Shown piece by piece: positions 1 to 11,447 of a DNA stretch of 64,000 bases (positions are counted from its first letter, which is position 1; each line of letters begins with the position of its first letter). The notes under the pieces were generated by a model that had not been told where the DNA came from, made no database searches, and worked only from the letters and a program-made list of their open reading frames with translations. The position numbers and the translations under genes are program-made. Source of the DNA: Madurella fahalii. Its lineage: Eukaryota; Ascomycota; Sordariomycetes; Sordariales. The stretch spans positions 1,178,001 to 1,242,000 of the forward strand of contig CM056879.1 of the NCBI GenBank assembly GCA_029876055.1. Reading direction: 5' to 3'.

Positions 1-1484
1 CGGAACGGCCACTTGTTGGGTTTGTTCGCGTCGTTGCAGTACGACGTCACGATCGCGTCGGCCTCCTCACCGACGCCCCACTGGAACGTATCGTTGACCG
101 GGTCCGCAAACGGCGGCTCCGGGCCAATGGGGAGGATCTCGCGGACGCGCATCGGGCCCCACGCCCGTGATCCACCCTTGTTGGCCTTGTCCACGGCGAG
201 CGAGAACTCGCCGTAGTCGCCCGTCTCGGCAATCATGTGCCAGAAGTTGGCGCGCTCGAGCGCCTGCTTGCGTGGCTCGTTGCGGGCCACCATGGTCATC
301 CTATCAAGGAACTTGCCCGCGTCGCCCAGGAAGCGCATGTCCATCTCCAACTGCCAGAAATGGTCGAACTCGGGGTAGTGCAAAGCGAGCAGCTGCATCG
401 GCTGGAAGACCTGCCACATGGTCCTAGAAAATGAGCGTCAGTAATCGAATATCCGAGCAATGTCTGGCCGAGCTCAAGATGAAGAAAAATGTCTCGGCAT
501 CGAAGCGGGGCCGTGTCTTACCTGCGCTCGGTGACTTCCGGATACCAACTATCCAGCAAGCGGTTATCCCACAGAAGCGTAATCGATTGGAACTCGGGGG
601 GAACGCCAGCGTCCTGTAGCCCTTGCTCGTACGCCTCCTTGGAAGCGAAAATCTCATTCTCGTATCCGTCATAGTCCTTCATGTCCACCAACAAGATGAC
701 CTGATACTCGCCGCCGCTCTTGAGGGTTGTCTCGGCGACAAGCGAGCGCAGGTAGTACAGGTCTTCGGGCATGTACTTGTATCCCCTCCACACGCGCACA
801 ACGATGGCCGTCCGTCTCGAGGGTTGAAATTCGTGCCAATGCCGGACCGCGGGGATCTGCGAGTTTTTTCGGTAACTGAACCGGACCTCCAGGCGAGTAT
901 CTGCGAGCGGCTTCGCCGCCGCGGGGAAGCGCTCTTTGTTCCTCTCGAAGCAGTCATTCTGCAGTTTCCCCCAGTCAACCTTGTCCCAGTCCACTCTTTC
1001 CCGGCCATAGTCCTCCTTCTCCTCGCCGAATCCGTACGGCCCGTACCGGCCGTCGGCAGTCATGATGGTCAAGTCAAGGCCTAGTTCCTCGAAGGAGCCG
1101 GCCCATGGAGTCGGATAAGCTATACAAGTCCCACAGGTCAGATGACGGGATCGTGGGCGAAGGGGAGGCAGAAATCGTCGAGGATCACATACGGCCATTC
1201 ATCTCTGTCTCTAGCAGATCGTCGTCGGAGCTGTTCCCCAGCAGATGGCCACGAGGGCCATAGCAGGACACGCGCTTAGCGAGCGGTGGCAGGATGTTTT
1301 CGGTCGGCATGCGTTGGGGTTGTTCCCGCGAGTCGGGGAGGTGAATCCCCAGCCGTGACCATTGCTGCGCAGCATCGCCGCGCAACTGCACGACGAGGAA
1401 CCAGAGGACGCATATCGCGAGACCGACGAAGAGCACCTGGCGATTGAAGAAGCGCCGGTGGCCGGCCAGGGCGAGGCAGTTCAT
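1..1484 (-). CDS. DUF3405 family type II membrane protein (3' end outside window)
   Basis: Partial gene read leftwards, ATG at 1484. Three exons are visible: 1484-1193, 1119-522 and 423 to the window edge. The introns start GTATGT and GTAAGA, and the phases join cleanly. The first exon has a short cytoplasmic stretch and then a hydrophobic anchor at about residues 17-35, with no cleavage site in view, as expected of a type II Golgi/ER membrane protein. The lumenal part carries the family's usual run: a RYGPYGFGEE segment, a long helix-rich stretch with WDKVDWGKLQ, then EFDHFWQLEMDMR further on. That last part resembles the acidic metal/nucleotide-sugar site of glycosyltransferase-like proteins. 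Family assignment is from recognition of these segments. The enzymatic role of DUF3405 proteins is not established, so the glycosyltransferase idea is inference. It lies upstream of dib1 on the same strand with a 1.3 kb gap. Confidence 0.85.
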
Positions 1485-2767
1485 CCTTGCAACCGTGGAC
1501 GACTTCGCGCCCGGTTTGAGGTCTGTGATGGCCTCCAGGTTGGCGGCTGGATGGACAAAAAAGAGCGGGGGGAAAACCGGGTATTATCGAGTCGTGTAGC
1601 ACGACATTCGGAAAGCGAAACCGGCGATTTTCAGGGAAAACGAGCGAAATGGTGGAAATGAAGCGCAAGGGAATTAGGAGAAATTCTGAATGAGTGAGGG
1701 TAGGAAACGAGCAGCAGATCCCATCAGAAAATTGAGATTTGCCAAGTTCCGCGCTGGAGAGGCTTGGACTCCCTCTCCTGACAGGGGCTGTGTTCGCCAA
1801 ATCTTCGTTCAGGGCTTCCCCCGATGATCTGTTGCAACTGGCCCCACCAGGTCCAGTCAGAAAGACCGTTTCCCCAGGGTTGGTCAAACCTCCTGGAAGT
1901 GTAACAGTAGATTACCGAGTCACTAACTTCGCCTCAAATGCAAACGAATCCTTCTTTGGGGTTGACCCAACAGCTTTCATATGCAGGGAATCAGCATGGC
2001 GCGTTGGTTGCTTCGTCTGTCCGTTGTCAAGCTGCTGAACCCCGTGTTGGTGCTCCCCAGTTCGGATGAGGGGCATTTCGGCCGCTAACGGCTAAAAATG
2101 GCCATCAACTTGGTCAGGGGTAAGTATGTACAGTACAGTAGCAAGTCGCCTCCCCCCACGCTACCGGGCCTGGACCCGAATATGCGATTTTCGAGTCTTG
2201 GCCAACTAATCACATCGGGGAATGGGGCAAACACTGTTTCACTCAATTTCTTGATGTGTCGACCCTGCAAGAGTTTACTACAGTACGCATTTGCGTACAT
2301 TTCTTCAGGATGTTAACACCTCTTAGGCGTCAACCTTCCGAGCGCACTTGGCACGCCTAGATTACAAGAGGCACGTTAGATACCTTACTCACCAGTCACA
2401 CATGGTAAGTTGCAGCACGGGTCTGAGGTAAACAGTATTAGCCAGCCATTCCACTATCTCGCTCGATTCAGTTGCGCTTGCCTTTCTGTGGTGTCGGGAG
2501 TCTGGTATGACATCGTCCTTAGTGCACGCCATGTCGTCATCCATACGGCCATCAGCCCAGCTGGCCCCGGTAAGGATGGACTTTCCCGGGTCGCTCAGGC
2601 CCTAACGATCTCGATGTCATAATCCTGCGCAACGGCGTCCCACCGCGGTGTCTGGCCCTCCATCGCTGTGATCTTCTCTCACGGTATCACTCCGTGTAAA
2701 ACCGCCACGTGTAGGCCATGGCCGTATGTCCGCTCGACAACGGAGAAGCCCTGACCGCAACCATAAC
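1485..2767. other. intergenic, no gene supported
   Basis: This stretch separates the DUF3405 gene start from the dib1 stop. Short open frames occur on both strands but none shows a recognisable domain, a plausible splice structure or codon bias like the neighbours. The part next to 1485 should hold the DUF3405 promoter. Confidence 0.6.
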
Positions 2768-3279
2768 CTAATACCGATGCCTCGTCGAATAATCTTTGGG
2801 GCTTACCACCAGACCACGCCCCTTCTTCGCGCCGCGGTATACCGTTTCGATAATGTCAATCAGCTCCTGCTTGTCCTCCAACACCCACTTGATCTTATTG
2901 TTGTCGCCCGTGCCCAGATCAATCATCATGTGTTTGTTGCGAAAGAAGAACATGAGCGTGCACTCGTCGTAGAGCTCGTACATGGTATTGAAGTCGGGCA
3001 CTTTATCGATATCACAGAGGTCTGTCAAAGCAGTCAAAGTTAACACCAGTTGCTCCGCTTGCAGTGCTTGCGCGCTGGGATAGCGCGGGAAGGCGACATA
3101 CAAATGACGGCGAAATTCTTGACCTTATCTGCGATACGGTACAGGACTTCGTCCTGCCGCATGCAGTCTGGGCTGTAGTCCCTGCCGAACCGAATGACAA
3201 CCAGGCGCTCGTCCTCGCTCAGGATGGCCTGGTCAACATGCCAGCCGGTCTCGAGGTGGGGCAACACGATGGAGCCCAT
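2768..3279 (-). CDS. dib1: Dib1/Dim1, thioredoxin-like U5 snRNP component
   Basis: Two exons, 3279-3102 and 3021-2768, separated by an 80 bp intron (donor GTATGT, acceptor CAG), encode 143 residues, the exact usual length of Dib1/TXNL4A. The splice restores the family's invariant core: NFAVIYLCDID then VPDF at the junction. Before it come LPHLETGWHVDQAIL, VVIRFGRD and DEVLYRIADKVKN; after it MFFFRNKHMMIDLGTG, NNKIKWVLEDKQE and the end KGRGLVVSPKDYS. The protein is a thioredoxin-fold subunit of the U4/U6.U5 tri-snRNP that must leave before spliceosome activation. A few positions (Ser-Pro-Asp-Cys after GRDY, Asn-Thr in the VPDF helix) differ from common versions but none breaks the fold. It is an essential nuclear housekeeping gene. 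The identification is firm. Confidence 0.97.
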
Positions 3280-3904
3280 GATTGCCGCGAAAGAGGATGT
3301 GCGATCGAGAAGGATACAGTCTTCGATGCTAAATGTGCTTCGTGATGGAGAAAGATGAAGGTTTCAAGCCTGCGATAGAGGGGTTGTTGCCTTGAGGTTA
3401 CGGTTTGGAAACGGAGTCCAGTGGTGGAAGTTCACAGGCCGTATTCTGGAAGCCTGTCGAACACCCCGGCTGATGTGAATTTTGCTGACGTAATGGCCGG
3501 GTCAGTTTGTGCACGAGCCACCGCATTTCTGTGACAGGAGCGACATGTAACTAACCGGGAAAAATAAAAAAAAATAAAAATAAAATAAATGATAAAAGAA
3601 TAAAGAGAAAAAATAAAAATATATATATATAGAGGTTAACTATACCATATAATCGTGAACCAAGTACATCTCTTTACTATTCAGAATAATAGTGATACGC
3701 AAGAGTGTCCCAGGCGCGGTAGGTGTACAGCTCCTCCATCTCGCTCTGTTCTCGAGACTTGAGTACACTAGAAAATGATGCACAGTGATATAATTCAATA
3801 ATCGGGCATTTTGCCACCCAATTAGCATTACGGACAAATGCCAGCTCGACAGGCCACTGCGCTGCTATGCTACCCGCATCTCGGGCGATATCCTCGATGG
3901 CCAT
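3280..3904. other. AT-rich intergenic between dib1 start and bioDA end
   Basis: Holds the dib1 promoter side and the bioDA 3' end. Around 3558-3632 there is a low-complexity A/T tract (runs of A with scattered T, then a TATATATATA run), unlike the flanking GC-rich coding DNA. An open frame continues to 3677 and 3640 on the minus strand but lies beyond the bioDA stop and shows no family features. Confidence 0.6.
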
Positions 3905-6570
3905 TTAACTGCCATTGAAGAAGCCTCGCAGGAGAAATTCTAAGCGCTCGATATCTTCCTTCTTCGTCATTAGACTGGCCATAAGGTAAAACACGTTACC
4001 CAGAGCCCTACTGTGCACATTCCAGACTTCATCCCCGCCACGTGCCTTGGACAGAGCCGCTTGAAGTGCGGCAGCCGCATTGCTCTCGTAGCCAGACGCA
4101 TCCTCGCTCTCCAAGTGAATGGCCAGGACTGTTCCGAGAGCCCAAGAACCCCTCACCCGTTTCGAAGGCCAGGTAGTCTGTTTGGATAACCACTCGACGA
4201 ATTCGGCATTCCAAACCGACCAGATGGCGGGGCCGTCGACAGAGCTTTCCTTTTGGTCGCCCTCGCGGACGACATTCCAGCCGTTCTGTGGTCCACTGGC
4301 CCATTCCCATCTTCCATCCCACTCCATCTTCTGCATCTCGTAGACACTCTCGAGCGCGACCTGGCACCCAACTGGATGGGCGGTATAGCTGTGTCCATGA
4401 AGCAGTGCATCGCTCTTATCGACGCCGTTGAACGAGTCAAAGATGGTTTCCGAAGCGAGAGTAACAGCAAGTGGCATCAGACCCCCTGTCAGCAGCTTGG
4501 CGTGGACAGAGATGTCAGGGTCGACACCGAGGAACGAAGCGGCACTGAACTGGCCTAGGCGATAGAGGCCGGTGAATACCTCGTCGAAGATCACAGGAAG
4601 GCCGCTCCAGTCCTTCTCGTTATCTACACGCACGCTCGGGGGGAGCTCGGATTTGTTGAATGAGGCGCCACTTCTTCTCACTACGTCGACGAGCGTGCGC
4701 TGGAAAAGAGGGTCCCTAATATGATCAAGATCATCAGCCTTGGTTCCTCGGGGAAGGAAACGAACGAAAAGAATGTTATACGCAAGAGGAAAACCTTACA
4801 CCAGGACCATGCCACCAGCCCCGAGGACAATAGGCTCTATAATAAGAGCCCCAAATTTGCGCCTCCTGAAATCGGGGTCGTCGAGTGTGTCAACGATGTA
4901 CTGCTCATATAGCGCCCCGAGGCCCGGCCCCCGGCCGCTCAGATCAAAGACGTTGCCGAGGGAGGGAAATTCGAGCTCTTCGGGCTTAGCAATACCCATT
5001 GTAGGCGGGATCTCAACTGTCCATTTGCCATTGACGCACCGTACCGTTGGGTACTCGAGCCACGTTCCCCTGGGGCTATACCATTCGACCTTTTTGTTGA
5101 AGGTATTCGGCTCTGAGCAGTCCATCGCACCAATCGTGTCTCCGTGATAGCTCCCCCGAAGACCGAGCACCTCCACATCCTTTGCCGTGTCCCAACCGTA
5201 CCTCTTGCACGTGGCTCGCAACGCCATCTTGACGGCCACTTCTACGCCGGTGCTGCCATTGTCCGAGAAGAAGACGCGCGTCAGCCGTGGATTTTTCAGA
5301 CCCTTCAGCAGCGCCTTCGCCAGGGCAAGCGCCGGTTGATGCACGGCCTGCGCGAACGTGACGTGACCATAGCGACCAGCTGCATAGGCGGCAGCAAGGC
5401 TGAGCCTCGGGTTGCTATGGCCCAGTCCCTGCGTCCACCAGGAAGCGGATCCGTCAAACGTGGACCGCAGCAGGCTTTTTCTATCAGAGGAGGTAGGTAC
5501 CTGCGGCTCCACTGTCTGAAAGTAGTCCCCGTACGCGGAGTCGATGGCGGTAACATTCCCCGGCGCGAGAGACTCATGCTGGGTGAACGGAAACCATATC
5601 TTTTCACAGGCAACAGCAGATATCTCTTGCAGACGTTCGATTCGGCCACTGTGCAATTCGTCAAGGATTCTCAGAATCTGGGCCGTTCCACTTTTGGCAG
5701 TTGCAGTCTCGTAATACTGCTCCATGGCATTGTGGTCCGCGTCCATGGGTGGGGGTGGCGGTATCACTCCGACTTGTACCCGATGGTGCTCCCGAAAGTA
5801 ATCCGCTAGATACTCGTGGTTCAGGTACTCCTTGTTCTCTAACAACAGTACCGTCGCAACATCGTACCCACGCATTCGGAGAGATTCAAATGCGGAAATG
5901 GTAATCGAGATGCCGCCGAGCTTGTGGTCTCCGATGAGGATAACGGGCAAACGAAGCGGCATGTACAGGTCGGCTTGGGTCGAACCTGAGGGACCCGGAG
6001 AGTGTACGCCGCCGGCTGTCTCAACAAAGAGCCAGCCTGGGCCGGCGGCAGCGTCAAATGCAAAAGCACGAATTTGTCCTAGGAGAGCCTCATCCGAGGG
6101 AATCACCTGAGACGCATGTGAATCTCGTGCATAGTAAGGAAATCATAGTCAGACTTACTCGGTTTGACGCTTTGGCAGCAAGGTGGGGACTGATTGGAAG
6201 ATCATATTGGCATAGAGTCCTGCTAACGACTCTAGGGGCGTACTTCTCGACATGACTAAAGAGGGACGGGAATCAGCGATCCGTTGTTTTATCCCGGTGA
6301 CGTGGCTTGTCTTCTAATGGAGGCATGGTCAGTAGTGGAAGTGCCCCTGAAGGACCAACGTAAAGGGGGCTTACACCTAGCATCTGTAGTAGCGGCTGGA
6401 CCCGTTGAGATAGGTTTAAGGTACCGCGTAGTTCCATCGCTCTTGCAGGTGGATGCTCTGCAGAGGACCGCGGAACAGATAGTTTTTCCCACGTCAGTGT
6501 TGGCACCAAAGATCTGGAAGATACGGAGATCTGGCCGCAGCAGGGCGCCCACCGGCGGGCGAGGCATCAT
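3905..6570 (-). CDS. bioDA: bifunctional dethiobiotin synthetase / DAPA aminotransferase
   Basis: Four exons (6570-6377, 6255-6159, 6106-4800, 4715-3905; introns of 121, 52 and 84 bp) give 802 residues. The N-terminal BioD part begins FQIFGANTDVGKT, a P-loop of the dethiobiotin synthetase type, followed by RYLKPISTGP and, after the first splice, VSRTLCQYDLPISPHLAA. The next exon continues with LLGQIRAFAF, FVETAGGVHSPG and the end of BioD, then the BioA part with PLP-aminotransferase features: WWTQGLGHSN, FFSDNGSTGVEVAVKMA, GSYHGDTIGAMD, IIEPIVLGAGGM, PVIFDEVFTG, and TGGLMPLAVTLAS with the PLP lysine in AKLLTGG. It converts KAPA plus an amino donor to diaminopelargonate, then carboxylates and cyclises this to dethiobiotin. 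Fungal enzymes of this class are usually mitochondrial; no strong presequence was judged. It is divergent from bioF. The N-terminal Met pair leaves the start uncertain by one codon. Confidence 0.96.
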
Positions 6571-6977
6571 ATTTTGCGTCTGTTTTTATTCTCTCGTTCC
6601 AAGCCTTCCATAGTAGAAGGGATCAAGCCTTTTGTGAATCACTTGGCTGTGCGGGACTTCCTGTACACACTAAAGTAGGCACTCGTGTTAACCGAGTGCT
6701 GCGGGAAACGGAGACGGAAGAGACCCCGGGGAAAGTAATGAGGTAGCTCCGGGTTGCATTTTGAGCTGGAGCCGCGAAACCCCTCTCAACGGTTGAGCTC
6801 AACAAATGAAAGAAGAAAAAAAAGGAATAAGAAAACGAAAATCCCTCAATACCGAGGAATTTACAGGGGCGCTATCTGTTGCCGCGGCTGGTCTATCCGA
6901 TAAACAACAACACTCCTCCGCCCACCGGTTCAATCCCCAACACCACAGCACACCCTATCACCGCACGGGATGCCAAC
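6571..6977. promoter_or_regulatory. shared bidirectional promoter of bioDA and bioF
   Basis: These 407 bp lie between the divergent start codons of bioDA (6570, minus) and bioF (6978, plus), so both genes must be driven from here. The stretch next to bioF has an A-rich run at about 6806-6840. No defined operator was recognised. Co-regulation of the two biotin genes is inferred from the geometry only. Confidence 0.6.
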
Positions 6978-8412
6978 ATGTCCCACAAACCACCGTCACC
7001 GTCCACCACCCCGCGCAACCCCAACCTCGACACAACCCTCGCCACCGTCCTCGCCCGCCGCCGCGACCGGAATCTCCTCCGACAATTGACCCTCCCCGCA
7101 AGCCCGGGAACAATCGACTTCTCCTCGAACAATTACCTCTCCCTGTCCGCCCACCCCGCCGTGCGCGCCTCCTTCCTCGCCCGCCTCCAGCAGCAGCATC
7201 AGCAGCAGCAGCCCAACGCCCCGCGGCTGGGGGCGACGGGCTCGCGCCTGCTCGACGGCAACTCGGCGCTCGCCGAGGCGCTCGAGGCGCGCGTCGCCCG
7301 CTTCCACCGCGCCGCCGCGGGCCTGCTCTTCAACTCGGCCTACGAGGCCAACGTCGGCCTGCTCGGCTGCGTGCCCCAGCCGGGCGACGCCGTCGTGTAC
7401 GACGAGCTGGCGCACGCCAGCGCGCACGACGGGATGCGCCTGAGCCGGGTCCGCGCCGAGAGGAGGAAGGCGTTCCCACACAACGACGTCGAGGGCTTGC
7501 GCGGGGTTCTGGAAGGCTTGCTGGGTCTGGATGGGGGATCGTACAGGAACGGGGAGCGCAACGTGTTCGTCGTTGTGGAGGGCGTGTACAGCATGGACGG
7601 GGATGTCGCGCCGCTGAGGGAGGTGGTGGATTGTGTGGAGCGGTGCTTGCCGCGGGGGAATGGGTACGTGATTGTTGACGAGGCCCATTCGGTGGGGATA
7701 TTCGGGGAGAGGGGACGGGGGTTGGTGTGTGAGCTGGGGTTGGAGGATAGGGTCTGGGCGAGGGTGCTAGGGTTTGGGAAGGCGATGGGGTGCGCAGGAG
7801 GTATGTTGTTGCTAGGTGTACCATATCTAGGTGAAGCAGGGCTGATGGTCACTAGGGATCGTCCTCTGCTCCGAGATCGCCCGGCTCTACCTCATCAACT
7901 ACGCTCGTACCCTAATCTATACGACAGCCATGGGCTTCCCATCGCTCGTGAGTATAGAAGTCACGTACGATTTCGTCATGAGTGGGCAAGCGGGGCCGCT
8001 CTCCGCCCATCTGCGTAAGCTGGTTCGAGAGGCGCACAGCGTTCTGTTGGGAATCTGTCGTCGTACGTGCCCTCCCTTAGAGCTGCTGCGGATCGACGCC
8101 ACCGAACCAAAGTCTCCCATCATCCCCGTGTTTACTTCTCTGCCTCGGAGTTTAGCAGCGTACTGCCAGAATAAGGGGTTCATGGTGCGTCCGATTGTCG
8201 CCCCAACGGTGCCTAAGGGAAAGGAGAGGATAAGGGTGTGCCTTCATGCGGGGAATACATTAGACGAGGTCAAAGGCCTGGCCGGGGCGGTTGAGGCGTG
8301 GGTTGCAATGCGGATGATGGGGACTATGGAGCAAGAGTCTCGCAACCAGGAAGACGTAGACATAGCGCCATTGTCATTGATAGGAAGTAGAAGGAATAGA
8401 GTCAAGATATAA
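6978..8412 (+). CDS. bioF: 8-amino-7-oxononanoate (KAPA) synthase
   Basis: Two exons, 6978-7800 and 7856-8412, with a 55 bp intron (GTATGT...CTGAT...TAG), encode 459 residues of the alpha-oxoamine synthase family. The PLP-enzyme landmarks are IDFSSNNYLSLS, LGATGSRLLDGN, LLFNSAYEANVGLL, DELAHASAHDGMRLSR (stacking His), VVVEGVYSMDGDVAPL, VIVDEAHSVGIFGERGRG, and FGKAMGCAGG with the Schiff-base lysine just before the intron. The splice restores AGGIVLCSE and then YLINYARTLIYTTAMG. The enzyme condenses pimeloyl thioester with alanine, the first step done by this cluster. A Gln-rich loop (QQQHQQQQ) is inserted near residue 70. The protein ends in NRVKI, so it has no SKL-like peroxisomal signal, although several fungal homologues are peroxisomal. 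The start was chosen as the first ATG compatible with homologues; an in-frame codon at 6879 would add 33 unlikely residues. Confidence 0.96.
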
Positions 8413-8479
8413 GTAGGCAATTAGCCTCCCAGATGCCAGCGTTTCCATGCGTTCTTCACCAGCTATATTGCTGCGGCCA

Positions 8480-9802
8480 TCATGCCTCAGCACAGGCGTC
8501 CTTCATGCGATGTGACGATTTCTGAAAGCTTTTCATCGGCTCCAGGCCCCAGCGGCCAAACATAGCGGCGTCTTCATCCCACGCATTGCACTCTGTCGTC
8601 AGCATCTTCTCGCCAGTAAAGATGGCGTTCGCGCCTGCCATGAAGCAGAGCGCCTGCTGCTCTTCTGCCATGGTTTTCCTCCCAGCAGCAATGCGAATGA
8701 TAGTGGCGGGCATAATGATGCGCGCAGCGGCGATTGTACGCAACATGCTGGTGAAGGCGATGGGCTTCCGGTCACCCAGCGGTGTGCCCTTGATAGGCAC
8801 AAGCGCGTTGACGGGGAAGCTCTCGGGGTGGCTCGGCAATGTCGCGACTGTGTGGAGCAAGCCGATGCGGTCCTCTGCCGTCTCGCCCAGCCCTATGATC
8901 CCTCCTGAGCAGACGTTTATGCCGGCGTCGCGCACATGGCCCAGTGTCTTTAGCCGTTCATCGTAGGTGCGTGTCGATATGATGCTGGGATAGAACTCAC
9001 GGCTGGTGTCGACGTTGTGGTTGTACGCCGTGAGTCCCGCCTCCTTGAGCTCCTTCGCCTGTTCCTCGTCGATCATGCCCAGCGTCACGCAGACCTCCAT
9101 GCCCATTGCTCGCACACCAGAGACCATTTCTTTGATGTTACGGAGGCTGTTCTTGCGGCCGCGCATGTCGCGCCACGCTGCGCCCATACAGAAACGGGTG
9201 CTACCATTCTCCTTGGCAATGCGGGCGGCTTGCAGGACTGACTCAACGCTCTCCACGCGCTTCGCTTCGAGGCCTGTGCCCTTTTGATAGCGGGTGGATT
9301 GCGCGCAGTACGAGCAGTCCTCCGTGCAGCCGCCGGTCTTGATGTTCATCAGTGTGCAGAGCTGGACCTCGGCAGGGTTGTGGAAACGACGGTGGATGTT
9401 GGCCTGTTGGAGACGGCATCAGCCCGGCCGTAGGCGTATGGAAGTCGGGCCGCAGCCAGAATGGAACAAAAGGCTTACAGCTTGGTATGCCAACTCCATC
9501 AGGGGGTAGTGGTATATAGCTGATATGTCCTCCCTAGTCCAATCATGCCTCGGCGCAGTCGCCGCAACTGATCCTCGCAGAATCTCTCTCGCTCTCTCGC
9601 TCCGTTCCGCGTTGGTTCTTGCTCGGTCGGCCGGTCGCTGAGGTGGCGGGGGAGGCACCGATGATGGAAGACTCCGATCTGCAACAATCGTGGACATGCA
9701 GGCCAGGGGTGCCTGGCGCCGGACGAAGGTGCGAAGCCGCGTCCGGCAGATGTGCTGCCCGCGGTCGGTCCGCAGCAACGCTCGTTGGACCAAGACACCC
9801 AT
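8480..9802 (-). CDS. bioB: biotin synthase, mitochondrial radical SAM enzyme
   Basis: Two exons, 9802-9479 and 9403-8480 (75 bp intron), encode 415 residues. The first exon begins with a basic, Ser/Arg-rich leader (many Arg, no acidic residues in the first 30), consistent with a mitochondrial presequence, and then HDWTREDISAIYHYPLMELAY. The splice gives YQAANIHRRFHNPAEVQ followed by the radical SAM cluster CTEDCSYC (CxxxCxxC). Downstream are RFCMGAAWRDM, EVCVTLGM, YNHNVDTSREFY, GINVCSGGIIGLGE, FPVNALVPIKGTPL, and IRIAAGRKTM with the conserved Arg near the [2Fe-2S] cluster. It inserts sulfur into dethiobiotin, the last step of biotin synthesis. It is convergent with bioF, with only 67 bp between the two stop codons. 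Normal family length; nothing missing. Confidence 0.97.
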
Positions 9803-10372
9803 GTCTAGGGATGGCCAGTTAACGGAACTGGCTCTACTCGAGATTGGCTTTGTTTGCTGAGAGAATGGGTACGGTGCGTGAAGATTCGGTTGTCCAATTC
9901 AGAGCCAGAAATGCCTGTTGGGAACATGCAGGCTCGGCTGTTGAAAGCCCCTCCCCCACGTTGAGTCAAATTCTTGAGTCAACGCCCCACACAGCAGATA
10001 GTGCAGCATCGTACGGCGATGTCTCGTCAAAATGCGGTAGACCGCAAAAACGCGAATATCTGCCGTACGTCTCTGATAAACCAGGCGAAGGCGTGCATCT
10101 CCGCGTTCCCGGACGCTCGGGGCCTGGGAACCGGGCCTTAGATACGCAGTGCTACAGCAGTTTCCCGGAAGCACCACCTATGTCACCGGGCCCGCGTTCG
10201 TGGGTAGAAGCCAGCCCCGCCGAAACCCGAGGTCGAGAACGAGCCCTGTAACACGGGTTTGGCATATCGACCATTGTTTTGAGTAGAGGCTTGTCGTCGG
10301 GATAAGGTGGATACTATCCACACTCGATACCAGCGAGGTGCTAGCGATGGGCGAGATTGAGCCGAGAGTCCC
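9803..10372. other. intergenic, bioB promoter side and psf3 3' side
   Basis: About 570 bp between the bioB start (minus) and the psf3 stop (minus). Short frames on both strands have no recognisable content. Confidence 0.55.
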
Positions 10373-11046
10373 TCAATGCTTCTTGATGCCTTCCATCCAC
10401 TCCTTTCCGGCCTTTGCCCCATCATGCGCTTTGCGGAACAGCTTCCTCTCCCACTCATCGAGGCCCCTGAGGAACTCCTCGCCCGCGCCGCCGAGTCCGA
10501 GGTTACTGCCCTCCTCAGCTGGGCCCTTGCCCTTGACTTTGTGAGCGATCCCGCCGACTTTACGCGCATGCAACGCAATCTCCGTCGCTCTGGTAACAAA
10601 CGTCTTGCGGAGGACGGCGCCCAATTCTTGTTCCTCAGACAGTTCCATCATGTGTGTAGCCAGGCCGTAAAAGTGGGCGCTTTGGTCGCGAAGCGGCACT
10701 GCGCGGGGGTCGGCTTTCAGTGCTTGTACAACATCGTTTCCTAGTGCCGGTGGGAGATCGAATGTCACGAACGATTTGCCCTCGACGTCTCCGGTGTTGG
10801 CAATGGCGAGCATCTCGGCTAGCCAGAGAGGGAGGTTGACCTTGGTACCAGCCTTGAGCGGTTGATCGGGCGTGTTATCCAGGTAGCCTAAGTCGGGGAT
10901 GTCGACCTGGAAGGTGCAGGGGATTTTCTGTCCCAATGGTAGTCTTGTCAGTCATGCGGACCTGCATAGAGACGTGAGATTAGGCAGACTCATGGGGGTC
11001 TTACCTCCGCATCTGTGAGTATGGAGTCTATGTCGTAGTACGACAT
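10373..11046 (-). CDS. psf3: GINS complex subunit Psf3
   Basis: Two exons, 11046-11005 and 10927-10373, are separated by a 77 bp intron and encode 198 residues. The tiny first exon encodes MSYYDIDSILTDAE, the typical start of fungal Psf3, and the second exon continues KIPCTFQVDIPDLGYLD, then the KVNLPLWLAEMLA core helix and HFYGLATHMMEL, the conserved HFY motif of the family. Psf3 is one of four GINS subunits (with Sld5, Psf1 and Psf2) in the CMG helicase at replication forks; it acts in the nucleus. The gene is divergent from the Mn superoxide dismutase gene with 401 bp between the starts. Length is normal. The first exon is too short to stand out as an open frame and was found from the GTAAGA donor and the restored phase. 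Confidence 0.94.
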
Positions 11047-11447
11047 TCTGAAGGTGCTATCGCGCTACTTAGAAGGACGAAGGGAACAAGGAGAATCACG
11101 ACAAACTTGTGTTTCCCGAGGGTAAGGCTGCGCCACTGGACAACAACGGATCCTGGTCGCGATTTGGAGGGGCACGCGATGTGGCTAAGAATGGAGATGC
11201 TTGAGCCACGATTGGTGAGCGCCACACTGGGCTTCTTCTGACCCGGCGGGCCCCGGGGGTGTGGGGCAATGACGAAATTGTGAAGTTGCCGAAGCTTCCA
11301 CCAAGAACCTCGGATCCAACCAGTTCGATCTTTAACCGTTCGCTCCGCAGCACGTTCAGCCCTGCATCAAATATAGAAGCCAGAAGCCTCATTGTTTGGT
11401 TCCGCAACGCTCAATTGACTTCAACGCAGAGTAGCCCCGGCGCAAAT
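11047..11447. promoter_or_regulatory. shared intergenic promoter region of psf3 and sod2
   Basis: 401 bp between divergent start codons at 11046 (minus) and 11448 (plus). Both promoters must lie here. No operator was recognised. Confidence 0.55.

Noticed and set aside
9844..10251. 135-codon plus-strand frame between bioB and psf3
   Set aside because: No family features, no splice structure, and composition typical of random open frames in GC-rich DNA.
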